From Marasmius tenuissimus (Eukaryota > Basidiomycota > Agaricomycetes > Agaricales > Marasmiaceae), in contig JAQOTA010000054.1 of assembly GCA_029532415.1 (NCBI GenBank), positions 3,968,001 through 4,032,000 of the forward strand: a DNA stretch of 64,000 nucleotides. Direction: 5' to 3'. Of this stretch, positions 34,811 to 46,096 are shown in pieces. The translations under genes and the position numbers were made by a program. Below the pieces are notes generated by a model. That model was not told where the DNA came from. It did no database searches and saw only the letters and a program-made list of their open reading frames with translations. Numbering within the stretch: the stretch's first letter is position 1; each line of letters opens with the position of its first letter.

Positions 34811-37797
34811 CTAAGGACTAAGATCCCCGTCGATGCTCGTCAACGCATCGATATCCGTGTCTTCCCAAACATCAGCATCCGAGTCCGTCTCCACACCACG
34901 CTTGACCACCGTCGCAGGGCTAAACAGACTCAAGGATCCCGAAGACCCACCAAACAGATCCTTCCCATCTTCATTCGTCGGTGGGTTCTCCGCGAGAGGT
35001 ACTCTCTCCTTCTCCCTCTCCCTCTCTTCGTTCTCCTTCCCTTCCTCCCTCACCTCCCGACGTCCCTTCACCTCATGCAAATGCGCCGACCTAGCCCACC
35101 TCTTCGCACTCTTGGGCACAGGCCCAACAGTCCCACCCCATGAAATCGAAGTCGCGAGCATCACAGCAGACGAACTCCCATGCGAATTCGCTCGTTTCAA
35201 TTTCGGTCTCGAAGTCATAGGCGGCGTACTAGGCACTACCACCGGGGTAGTGTTCACCTTGTTGGCCTTCCGTAACGAAGGTGTTCGAGATCGTGGACGT
35301 TGTTGTACGATCATCGCAGTTCGTGGATGATGATGATGATGTCGGTACGTAGACGAAGACTTGCCAGGTGTGTGCATGATACCCGGTGGTGCGGTTTTGG
35401 GTTGTATAGTCGGTGTTACGAGGGAAGGGAAATCGAGAAGCTCGGATGGTTGGATCCTTGGTGATGTAAGTCGGGGTGATTTAGATACAGATGAGGCAAC
35501 TATGGGTTTGGAACGTCAGTGTCAACGGGAATTGAGAAAGTGAAAATCGAATGTAAATGACCTTCAGGTAGCCTGGGTGATGGTCTCGGTGACACTCCCC
35601 TGTCCCTCTGTTTCGTTGGACTTCGACTACGACTTGAGGTTAGTTTTGAAACCCAGTCGCCGCTGAAGCTCAAACTCAGGTGTCTTCTACTCCACTCTCT
35701 CATCGAGGATTTGCTAAAACGCGCGGGGCCATGCATAGCGGGATTCTCTACCGGCGATCCTCGGGTGACAGCCATGAAGACGAGCACAGTAAGAAGGAGG
35801 CAAAGTTGGGCGATGCCGAGGCGTTTTTCTAAAATGATCTGAGAACAGGCACGATCGGCGGTGAGATGACGGATGCGGGACAACGAAAGAGACAGAGACT
35901 CACCTCATCTGAAAGGTAGTCAACCCTCGATACCAGCTCGTTATTTCGCTTCTCTAACCGCCTTCTCTGCTTCTCCCATTCCCTGTAATTTCGTTGGAAG
36001 GTCTTCGCCTGAGCTTTCTCCTAAAAAAAAGCATAGTCACGAGGGAATGAGCGAAACTCTGTAAGAAGAGGTCGAAACGGCAACTCACAATCCCCTCCAA
36101 CCTTCCAACGTCTTCTCCGAGTTTTCGGAGCATGTCTCTGACACCACACGTCTGCTCACTAAAGTACTGGGCGTACAGAGTCTGATTCGTCTCTATCGCG
36201 GCCAGTCGGTTCATGATGGTCCGATAGATGGATTCACCTCCGCTCGAGGGTGGCATCGCTCTTGTAGCCACGCTGTTGACAGACGACGCTGATGCCGTCG
36301 CTGTTATCGTAGTAGTGGGCACCGAAGATGTCACCAAACCTGAGCCGGACACATCGTCGTTACTGTCTTTTGTTGAGCTTTTGGAATCTACTGTCGTCGT
36401 TATGATAATCGTCTCTGATACCTTCGCATCAGGGTGTTGGTGGTCGTGAATGTCGTTATTTGGGTGTGAGTTGGTCGTCGGGTTGTGAGTGGAGGATGAT
36501 GATGAAGTGACGGCGGTACTAGAAGCCGACGCAGCAGGACTCGAGGCACCTGAGACAGATGGTCCGAATGACACTACTGTGTTCGAGGACGTGGGCGGTA
36601 TGGAGATGGGTGTATCCGAAGACGGTTCTTCCCGAAGGGTGGACTGCTCTGTCAACGGGATTGAAATGGTCCCATGAGGCGATTCCGGTGGAACTGGTAT
36701 GGTGTGGCCGGGCTGAGGGTCCTCGGGTACGACTTCCGTAGATTCAATGTTGTCCTGACTCTCTGCTTCCCAAGTGTCCCATTTCCATTCTTCCAGATGA
36801 GTGAGGCCGTATACACGAAGGAGAGAGATGGGACAGTAATACTCGTTACTGTAATGTGAATGGAAGTCGATGCGGATGAAACGGTAGAAGTCGCGCAGGG
36901 ACGTTGGAGGATGGAAAGACTATAAATCGAGTTGAATGAGGAAATAGAGACCAGTAAGAGGTCAAGAAAACATACCTGAACTCCTCGAATATTCTTTCCC
37001 GTATATGTGCCTGCCGGTACCCATCCCTCCTTGCCTTTCCCTGCAATGTAGGTTTTCGCGACACTGACCGAGAAGTCTTTGAAAACGCCACTGAAGAACT
37101 CGAAATTTGCGAGCTGAACGGTATCAATCCTGATGTCTTCGCACAGCTCGACCACAACGAACTGACTTTCCTTGGAATTGACACAAGGACTGAGCATGTA
37201 CCGATCGCGTTTGGAAGATAGAATGCTCGAAGGGGACTTTGCCGAACGATGAGATGTATGAACGCGAGCTGAGCAGTCCAAGCTCGCGTAGTTGAAGCGA
37301 TCCGTCAACGGTACTCGGAAATGCGGCGACAGCTTCTCAACCTGGACTTCAGTCACGGGTACTTGGATAGTCGAATCCGGTGTCGAATCGTTCTGAAAGT
37401 TATCTGGTGACTGGTGCGTAGAGTCATTGCCGCTCCCATTCCTGTCCCCATTTCCGCTCTGATTTGCTGCCTGGCCGGCGGAGGCTGTCGTGTATGATTG
37501 GGAACCTCCTGGTGAGGAAGACACATTCGAGTTCCCTCCCTGAACTTGTCCCTGGCCCTCTTTCTCCCTGGTTTTCTGCTTCTTCTTCCAGTCGTCAAAG
37601 CTCAAAAGAATCTCCTCATCAGCTAGTTCCAAAGGTTCCAAGGGTCTCAAACAGCATATTGGTGGCTCTTCCTTCCGGACGACGTGTGTCGCAATAGCGT
37701 GAAACGGATCATTTGAGGAGCTGGGAGCAGCAAGTATGGGCAAAGCAAGGAGGAGAGAGATGAGAGCTGTCGGCAAATTAAATATTGAGGTTCCCAT
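34811..37797 (-). CDS. SUN-domain ER/nuclear-envelope protein (Slp1-like)
   Basis: SUN-like protein of the Slp1/SUCO type, linked in yeast to ER membrane protein folding and stability. ATG at 37797 gives signal peptide MGTSIFNLPTALISLLLALP. Then EEILLSFDDWKKKQKTREKE, a Ser/Asn-rich linker, and the SUN domain. The domain shows DRFNYASLDCSARVHTSH, ILSSKRDRYMLSPC, FVVVELCEDIRIDTVQLANF, EFFSGVFKDFSVSVAKTY, GTYTGKNIRGVQSF, FYRFIRIDFHSHYSNEYYCP and SLLRVYG. After a long Ser/Thr-rich stretch come a coiled coil (NRLAAIETNQTLYAQYFSEQ) and a membrane helix (GIAQLCLLLTVLVFMAV). A basic disordered tail with a His run (YRHHHHHHPRT) ends SIDGDLSP. About 900 aa, with six or so introns. Topology is lumenal SUN and cytosolic tail. 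Confidence 0.88.
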
Positions 37798-39187
37798 ATA
37801 GGCCAATGGCCCCCTCGGAAAGTTTGAAGATGGCGGTCGACAAATAAGATGCGCTAGGGCCAAGTAGCGCTCGAATATGGTTCCGGCAGGCAAAAATAAG
37901 CGAGAACGTGGCAAACGTGGCTAAGCGTAGACTTCGCTCGGCGTTCTCACTCAATTGTCTACTTCCACCTATATCTCGGTTCTCTACTAGTTATTCTGGC
38001 GCAGTACGCTTGCTCAAGTCGTAACATCACGATTTAGTACGCGATTAAAGCCAAAATGCCACGAAGAAGACCAACTTGAATGTCGGAAAAATTCTTTCCG
38101 TTCGAGTACACTTGGTCTACTTTGATTGGACTCGAACCGCCCTGAAGATGTCAGGAAAATGTGGCATTCAGGTGACGGTCACTTGAGCTCTCGGAATTTC
38201 CCTGTAGAGCATGCAAACCCCAAGAGCATGCTGACGAAGTTGCTTCAATCTCTTGTACCTCGACTACGGCGATGGATCTTTCTTCTTGAAGACTTGGAGG
38301 CGTCCGACGAGGGGGTCGATTCTACCCTACTCACTTCATGACAACCAGAAGGTGAGAAACCCTGTCCGATAGACGGGGTTGCCATCTCAAACTCAGCTTA
38401 TTTAGACATAGAATTGACTGCAGGTATACATATTCTTGCAAGGAAGCTCCGAATCGGAAGAACTTGACGGATGCACTGAAGTTGAAGTTTCACTATTCGT
38501 GTCCTTCTGAGCTATCATAGCTGAGCATGGCCAGATAAGTACTTATACTCGTTAGACACTGAGGTCTTTACAAGCTGAAGGTAGTATCCAGCTCGTTCAT
38601 GATCGACTCTTCGACTCCGACGCCCAATCTTACTTCTGCCGCTCGATCATTCATATCGGCCTATGGAACGGAACGGCGTCTTACCGAGGACTCGGAACCG
38701 TTCAGGTTACCCTGCCCCGAATGAAAGCCCTCGGGAAGTAGCTTTCCACTGTTATCGATATTTTTACCGCGAGACTGGTTACGTCGGGCACCGCTGTGGT
38801 CGGATGCTGCCAGCTCTCCAGCTTCAGTTCTTTCAGTCTCCGAGCGGAATGCAGGCGAGTCACGATCCCGGTTTCAATTCAGGGCGCCCATTGGTGGGCT
38901 CAAAGGGATGTAGACAGGGTCGACTGTAGCTGCCGTGTAACCTCTACCAGCCATCGATTTGCCAGGCACGAAGTGGCAAATGTGTGCACCTCACATCGGA
39001 ATCTCAACAGGTCAGTCCCAAGTTCGCCTTTCGTTCCTTCGAAGACTTCACTGACATCGTGGAGCGCTAGAACAAGGACGGATGTATGGCATAAATCAAT
39101 TTACTCCGATAGCCGCTACTCAAGGTCGGCCGTGCAACGGAATAGACGATCTGCGGCGTCAGGGTGAGGAACAAGTTTCACAAATAC
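37798..39187. other. 1.4-kb intergenic region
   Basis: Promoters of the SUN-domain gene (leftward) and the F-box gene (rightward). No gene is supported; a few short plus-strand frames between 38126 and 39160 lack family features. Confidence 0.45.
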
Positions 39188-41009
39188 ATGTCAACTCCGC
39201 CTAGTCCGCGAAGACCTGACGGCGACAACGTTGTCGGTTGCTCTCTTACCACGACGACAACGCAGTCCCGGACCAAGTCCAAACCTCTCCGTTCTCATTG
39301 TCCTGAACTCGGTGGGTTCTGCCAGGTTTTTTGCATGAAACGAAAGACTCGGACTAACGTCTCATACCATTCCAGCCATGTTCAGTTGTCATTCTGATCG
39401 CGTACCCAGGCCCTCTCTGTGCCAGGATTCACATATAGAAAGACCGAACCCATTCCCTTCATTTCTTTCCCTTTCATCCCACTTGCGCTCCAACGTGATA
39501 CCACGCCTTCCATTCTCCATCGAAGACGCGCAACACAAGATCCACCGGAATGCGCAAGAACTCGAGTCGCTCCAAGCTGCCATGCACGTTCTTGAGACAG
39601 AGCAATCCACGCTCACTCGTTACGTCAGGGAATCCACATCCCTGTTATCGCCCATTCGTAAACTCCCGGTAGAGCTTCTCGGGCAGATCTTCAACATGCA
39701 TTGTACACGAGGAACCGGAAACATCATCGGAGAGAAGTCATACTGCCCTGCGCTCGAGCTTTCGCAAGTGTGTTACTTCTGGAGAGAGGTGATGTTGTCC
39801 CGGGCGGAATTGTGGGGTAACCTTGAGGTCCGATTGGAACAGTTGTCGGGAGCATCGCTCGAACTTTTGAGAAGGTTCTTGGATAACTCCAAATCCTCAG
39901 CCTTATACTTGCGAGTGACGAGTGGGTATTGGATCTCGTCAGCGAGTTACACTACGACCGCTTGGGAAGCGTTGGTTCTTCTCCTTCAAAACTCCCATCG
40001 GTGGCTTTCTGCGACCCTCAGGCTGGATTATCAGCTCTTCTTGGGCGCTTCTAAAAAAATTGCGGAGAGCCTAGAGGGAGATACTACGCTGTCGCAGCAA
40101 CATAGACCCTTTGCTCGCCTTGAGCACCTAGATGTGTCGTGGTTCGACTGTCGAATCACCTCCGCTTACAACGACAGAGAACCCATCCACTTGTTCGAAA
40201 ATGTTCCCTCCTTACGATCCTTAACCATCCCCCATTACGACGACTGTTTCGTATTCCCCCTTTCACAGCTTCAAGAACTCAACCTCACCAACGTCCACCG
40301 AAGCCCAGCACCTATACTCGACCAGACGACCAGCCTAAAGCGTCTGACCATCAATAACTTCGCGATACGAGACCCCGGTCTACTCTCTCACCCCCAGGTC
40401 TCGCATATCACGCACTTGAAAATTCAGGTGTCCAGTTACTTCCAGAGTCTGACTCTAAAGCACCTCCTGGACCATCTGGAACTGCCGTCCCTGACTTCTT
40501 TCAGTGTATCCGAGCCATTCCATCGATACACCGACCGACAGACCTGGTCGCAGAGCGCTTTCGTTTCGCTTCTCAAAAGGTCTAGATGCCAGCTACGAAA
40601 GCTCGGTATATACGAGATCCTCGTGTCGGGAGACGAGCTGGTGGAGATCTTAGGGATGTGTCCAGAGTTGGAAGAGTTTGCGTTCTTTGAATGGCAATCA
40701 AAGTGCGCAACGAGAAGAGTTTTGGATGGACTTGTTCTCTCTGAGAGCTCGACGGCCTCGAAAGGAAATGCGCCACGACTTTCGCGTTTTGCTATGAGGG
40801 TAGATGGGTCTATGGTCGGGGAGGTCGCGCGAGTTCTGGAGTCACGAGCAGGGTCTGCTTTTCCTCTCGAAGAAATGATACTCCAGGGTGTTGATATTGT
40901 AGAGAACCTGGTCGACTATCGGGCCCTTCGCGCTCATGGGACGAGGGTGATCCTGAGGCAGGAGCCTGCGCTCCTAAAGCCTAGATTGACCGCCACAGAA
41001 CTTAGTTAA
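39188..41009 (+). CDS. F-box/LRR-like protein (Agaricomycete expansion type)
   Basis: Predicted SCF ubiquitin-ligase substrate adaptor. The safe part is one long exon from 39376 to 41009. The N-terminal helix with QNAQELESLQAAMHVLETEQ-type coiled coil is followed by the F-box SPIRKLPVELLGQIFNMHC and QVCYFWREVMLSRAELWGNL. Leucine-rich-type blocks follow (LEHLDVSW, VPSLRSLTIPHYDD, LQELNLTNVHR, LRKLGIYEILVSGDEL). It ends ILRQEPALLKPRLTATELS. An upstream exon 39188-39311 (MSTPPSPRRPDGDNVVGCSL..) joins in frame through a 64-nt GTGGGT..CCAG intron, so I use its ATG. If that exon is wrong, the start is the ATG at 39378. The family is hugely expanded in mushrooms and the target cannot be inferred. 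Confidence 0.82.
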
Positions 41010-41843
41010 GCTTTTGGACAACTCCCGGTTTGCAAGATTCCTTCCAACTTATAGCCCTCCACAATTACACTCGAGGCCCTTTATAGGCGTAATTCATTTC
41101 CACAAGTAGCTCGTAATTTGTCATCCAGATGTGGTAGTCGATGTGAATTCGATTCGCAGCGAAAGTCGAACGTTAAACCGTTATACGAGGACAAAGTCAG
41201 GCAGGCAATTCGGTATTCGGCGTTGCCCGGCAAATCCGGCAAAGAAAAAGATCCGACGGACCTTCCTAAGTTCCTTGAACCTTCTCACCCACAAGCTCCC
41301 ACAAGCACCTCCAAAGATGAAATGTCGCTTTGGTCGATCTATAGCTTGTTACAGTCGCAGATTGCTGCTTGCTACCTCATTACGTGTCGATTTAAGCCCT
41401 AGGCATATTCTGGCATATTTGATTCCAAACACCAGAAGTGTTATGTTGGATCAAAGCAATAAAACCAGGGAACAAGACCCGGGCTCGGCTGTTGGACGTT
41501 GAACTGGCAAAAGTTCAAGTCATGCGGCGAGCTCTGGTGAGCTGCGGTGAGTGGTAAGTCTTCTTATGTCTTCCAAGTGCTCCAATGCTCCTTATATTTC
41601 TTTTCAAATAAAATCGGTATTTAGCACTCTTGGCAACCATCTAGCGACCTCTGGTCTCCTCTAGCACAGGGTTGGATGTCGATCGATTTCAAAATGCGAT
41701 GACCCGAGTCCGAGTTGCATACGACTTCATCAAAAGTTTGAAGGGGCCTGAAAAGTGTGAGATCCGACGGGTCCCGTCTCAACTCTCCTCTTCATAAACG
41801 TTCGCGTTGGAAATGATGATTCTCATTGCTGCCCGCTTCGACC
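41010..41843. other. intergenic, esterase 2 promoter
   Basis: No gene is supported. Two overlapping plus-strand frames at 41118-41502 have no start context or family features. Confidence 0.45.
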
Positions 41844-44283
41844 ATGCGCCCCCAGTTTTGGGTCATAACATTCCAAGCCTACAGCGCTTTCGCAGCTTCC
41901 CTTCCTGGTCCATCAGTCAAGCTCGACTCCGCTACAGTCACCGGCACCTCTTTAGGTCCTGTCTCTAGGTTTTTCGGTATACCCTTCGCCAAACCACCGT
42001 AAGCCTCTCAATTTTTCTCGACCCTTCAACCTCCTCATCAGTATACAGAACGAACGACCGACGTTTTTGCCTGCCCGAGCCCTTTGGCCCATACACATCG
42101 TCTTTCGACGCAACTGCTATGGGCCCCGCATGTCCCCAGCAAGCAATCCGCCTTCCGGTTATATCCCAGCTACCCCTCGGTTCAGTGGTCAATTCCATTT
42201 TCAATACTGTCTATGGAGTGGTCACTCCGGATTCAGAGGACTGTGAGTGCTTTGCGATAGTCGTCTCCTTCTCGGATGTCCTCGGAACCATCTTCGCTCA
42301 CCCTACGTTCGATGTAGGTCTGACCATCAACGTCGTTGCACCCACGGGTGCAACTTCCACGTCAAGTCTCCCGGTCGTTGTGGTATGTCACGACGAGCAC
42401 TTCTGTTGCTGGTCCGAGCTAACATTAATCAGTGGATCTTCGGGGGTATGGTTCATTCTTCATCGTTCGCGTCCTATGGTGGCGAAGGACTCACACTCAC
42501 TTTCAATGCGAATAGGCGGTTTCGAAGTAGGGAGTCCTTCGAGGTTGGTTCTTCATACGGTATCTCAATTACGTCTTCTGACTGACCCGTTCTCTAGTTA
42601 CGATGGTGGAAGCATCGTAGAGCGATCCCTTGAGCTTGGGCAACCGGTCATTTACGTGTCGATGAACTACCGACTTACCGGTGCGTTATCGAACTCGTTC
42701 ACGAGACCTATCCGGATTGAAACTTTGCGCCAGGATTCGGATTCTTAGCCAGTAAAGAAGTGAAAGAAGCTGGTGTCGGTAATTTGGGCCTTCAAGATCG
42801 TGTGTCACCTCGACCATGTTGTATCTCAGATCGATCTCACTTTTGTCGCTCTCTCTTCCAGAGCGGGAAGCCCTAAGGTGGATACAGAAGTACATCGGTG
42901 CTTTCGGAGGCGATCCCACAAAGGTTACAATGTTCGTGTTCACAAGTGCATGGTGTTCCTTGGGCCTGTCTAAGTATGATCACACTATCAAGCTGGGGCG
43001 AATCCGCTGGGGCTATTTCGGTTGGCCTTCATATGCTGGTCGATGGGGGCGATACCAAAGGTCTCTTCCGCGCAGGGTTCATGCAGTCCGGCTCTCCTAT
43101 ACCGGTCGGTGATATAACGAATGGGCAGGAATGTAAGTAGGTCATACTAAACCGTCGGCGTTGTCTCACTAAATACACGACGGTATAGACTATGATGCTC
43201 TCGTTAGGGGCACTGGCTGTTCTGGATCTGCCGATACCCTTACATGCTTGCGTACGGTGCCGTATCCCACCCTCAAAGCCGCTATAGACGCTAGTCCTGG
43301 AATTTTTGACTACCAAGTACGCTTTTTCTCCCTGCCCTGGACCACCTTATTCATCAGTTAATAGTCTCTGAGGTTGGCCTGGCTCCCCCGTGCTGATGGC
43401 GTTTTCCTGACGGACACCCCTCTGAAACTTGTTCAGCAAGGGAAAGTTGCCAACATTCCCATCGTTAGCGGTATGTTCCTTTGCGTTTCTCTCCGTCACA
43501 GCTGATTCATTCTCCTTGTGATAGGTAACTGCGATGACGAGGGAACTCTATTCTCCTTCTCGACTCTGAACGTCACGTATGTGTTTCCCTTCCAATCTCC
43601 GAGCTCTAGAGTACACTTTTCATCACCCACCAGGACCGACGAAGACTTTCGCGACTACGTGAACACCGACTTGATAACCACCATATCAGACGCAGAATTG
43701 GATAAATTAGTCGCGCTCTATCCTCAGGATATCACTCAAGGATCACCATACGACACCGGAATCTTGAATGCGTTGACGCCCCAGTTCAAACGGATCGCAT
43801 CTTTTCAAGGCGATGCTGTTTTTCAAGCTCCTAGGCGGTTCTTTTTTGAGCACCTCAGTGGAAGACAGAATATTTGGTCTTTCCGTAAGTCATCGAGATG
43901 ACCTAGACATATTTAAACGCTTATGATCTGCGTTGTAGTGTCCAAACGGTTTAAAGCTGTCCCATTCGTAGGCTCTGTAAGTCCCTATCCCCTATCCCCT
44001 TTCCACCTATCCATGCTAATCGAACTCCTGTTCTTAGTTCCATACACATGACCTGTTGGATGTCTACGGTAGGGGCGAGCTCACAGACTATCTCATCCAT
44101 TTCGCTACGACTTTGGACCCGAACGGAGATGGCACACCCAACTGGCCCAAGTACACCAAGGAATCGCCTGAACTCTTGACGTTTGTCGACGACTTCCTTG
44201 CACCAACTTTGATTACCCAAGATACCTACAGGAGGGAGGCAATGAACGCATTGATTGATGTGGTATTGGCACATCCCATATGA
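41844..44283 (+). CDS. secreted type-B carboxylesterase/lipase (esterase 2)
   Basis: Paralogue of esterase 1 with the same exon pattern. ATG at 41844 gives a short signal peptide (MRPQFWVITFQAYSAFAAS). Then VKLDSATVTGTSLGPVSRFF, GIPFAKPPTNDRRFCLPEP, oxyanion hole VWIFGGGFEVGSPS, VIYVSMNYRLTGFGFLASKE, QREALRWIQKYIGAFGGDP and nucleophile elbow MWGESAGAISVGLHML. These are followed by FRAGFMQSGSPIPVGDITNG, acid region GNCDDEGTLFSFSTLNVT, FFFEHLSGRQNIWSF and His region FHTHDLLDVYGRGEL. It ends NALIDVVLAHPI. The catalytic Ser, Glu and His are kept. The DRRFCLPEP block differs from the more usual DLRFRLPEP of copy 1. It is followed tail-to-tail by small gene copy 3. Specificity unknown. Confidence 0.92.
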
Positions 44284-44350
44284 GTTGTGGCAAAGTGGAG
44301 CTCAATGTCGCGCGCGATGAGCAAGAACAGGAACATATATCAGTTATATA

Positions 44351-44365
44351 GGGGGGGGGGGGGGG
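44351..44365. repeat. poly-G run (15 nt)
   Basis: Homopolymer in the convergent space between esterase 2 and small gene copy 3, 67 bp past the esterase stop. A C-run occupies the equivalent place after esterase 1. The length could be a sequencing artefact. Confidence 0.6.
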
Positions 44366-44571
44366 TTGTGAATACGATACTAATAAGACAATCTTCGAAA
44401 GAACTGGTTAAGTGGCCTGAGTACTCTACACGAAGGGGAGACTAAGAGTACTGCAGCATTGTGGGCCATCGAAGTCGCGATAAAGAGATTCTCGTGGCCT
44501 AGAGGGAATCGATGAGCTCCGCGAACGTATCGTAGATTACTGACACCAACCTTCGCCCGATTTACAGACCG

Positions 44572-44855
44572 TCCAACTTGGGCTTGGTAGGTGTAGGGGC
44601 CGCCCAGCCTTGGTCTTTAGCTTTCTGAGCAAAGTCGGACATGCTGGTCGGGACTTTGTTCGCGCCCGTGGACGACGAGGAAGATTTGCCCGCATCTACG
44701 AAAGGGCAACGATCAGTGACTGGTCAAACGCTCGGAGCGCAAGGACTGGGCCACTCACCACTCGAGCTTGTATCCTTCTTCGAGGACGAAGAGCTCTTCG
44801 AGTCTTTCGAGTCCTTGGGGATAAGAGAAGTCGTAGATTCGGTCTTGTTCGACAT
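44572..44855 (-). CDS. 76-aa protein, FAxKAKxxGW small-protein family (copy 3)
   Basis: ATG at 44853-44855, stop at 44572-44574. One phase-1 intron (GTGAGT..CGTAG) after about 32 residues gives 76 aa. The N-terminus is MSNKTESTTSLIPKDSKDSK, then a Ser/Lys run. The C-terminus includes SMSDFAQKAKDQGWAAP and TPTKPKLDGL. Composition is Ser/Lys/Thr-rich, likely disordered apart from a short C-terminal helix. No signal peptide. It is tail-to-tail with esterase 2 (289 bp between stops). Its promoter and 5' leader, up to about 15 bp before the ATG, were copied by the 3.2-kb tandem duplication; the coding part was not. Family unrecognised; function unknown. Confidence 0.8.
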
Positions 44856-44934
44856 TGTGAGTTAAAGGCTTTGAGTAGTTGTAGTGAGACGATGGAGGTG
44901 GATTAGTATGATATATTGCAGGTATTTCTTGAGT

Positions 44935-44943
44935 CCTTTTATA
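44935..44943 (-). promoter_or_regulatory. TATA box of small gene copy 3
   Basis: TATAAAAGG on the minus strand, within GAGTATAAAAGGACTC, about 80 bp before the ATG at 44855. Confidence 0.7.
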
Positions 44944-46096
44944 CTCGAAGACCAAAGGGAGATTTCCTCGAGTCACTGGCCGACCTGGAGCATGACCTAC
45001 CGGTTCGTTCAATGCTTAGAACAAAGCCCTGTAGACCAAAATTGGTTCAGATTTCCTTGTTCAGACAAGTAGAGAGATATTCCACCTGACGCGGAGTAGT
45101 GAATCTTCAGACGCGCCCACTGGCGCAGCACCGGTGAGATAGCGCCGATAACGGTCGCAGTCGTCCTATGACTTGCTTCTAGATGATCTCATTTTACCGA
45201 CCCTCCCGTTTGTTGAAAACTAAAAACCACACGGCTTACTTGGAGGAACGCTAACGCCTGCGGAATCGTACATGTGGGAAGGCTGTCCGCAGCTTGGCCA
45301 GTTTGGTCCAAGATCCAGTTCCTGGTTTCCAGTGCAAAGAGCAGTGTCGATGCAGTGTCGAGACAGTGCAGAATACTGAGCTAGATGTGTAGATCCTTGT
45401 GGGCCCAACTTCGAAACATTGCCAACGAGTGAGATCAGCTGAACGTTCAGTCTGTGACTGTCCTCCAGACTGCAGACAGTGTGGGCGTCGATTTCGGTAA
45501 AACTCGTCGTTCCAAAGCGCTGGGTAACTGCGCAGCGTCAGATTTTGACTCGACTTGATAGCCTTGCACTTACCAATCTGCTAGGGCGGAGAAATGGAAG
45601 CCAGAAAAAGAAACAGTCGTGCTGCGCTGGAGCCAGAGAAGATATGGAGAGAGTTGTCGTCCCTGTAAATTGAATAGTCTCTTCTTAACCACTTAGGCGC
45701 GCGATGGCGAAAAAGTGGCTGCGGTTTCAATCACTAGCTTGACACGCCCATTAGACCTGGTGCCCCATTCAACCACGAGGTCACGCGACAACCCCATCAC
45801 ACAGAGAACTTGGAACTAGCCGCTTCCCACTCGAGCCCGTCTCGGAACGCTTCCTACGATGAGAACGAAATCTACCACTTGTGATGATGGTCCGGCGGGG
45901 AACTTGGTTGACAAGTGCGAGACAGAAATGGGCAATCATTGTAGCCAAACCTGGACGATAAAGGAGCCCCGCTGGAAGAAGCATAGCAGGAAATCGTGGC
46001 TTTGACAGGAAATGAACTGCGCACGAGTGCAACTTTCCATCCTAAAACATCTACATTCGATTCGCCTTTTTTCCTGTATCGTACATTTGCAATATT
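44944..46096. other. duplicated non-coding spacer (unit A)
   Basis: Lies between the small-gene promoter and AKR copy A. It is repeated at about 48194-49345. Small minus-strand frames here (for example at 45220-45408 and 45781-46032) change length or frame between units, so I take the spacer as non-coding. Confidence 0.55.

Noticed and set aside
38085..38150. tRNA-like T-arm (GGTTCGAGTCC on the minus strand)
   Set aside because: The flanking bases do not form a proper T stem, and no D-arm, anticodon arm or acceptor stem could be matched.
45220..45408. Small open frame conserved in both tandem units
   Set aside because: The counterpart at about 48467-48826 changes frame and length, as expected of copied non-coding DNA rather than a selected protein.
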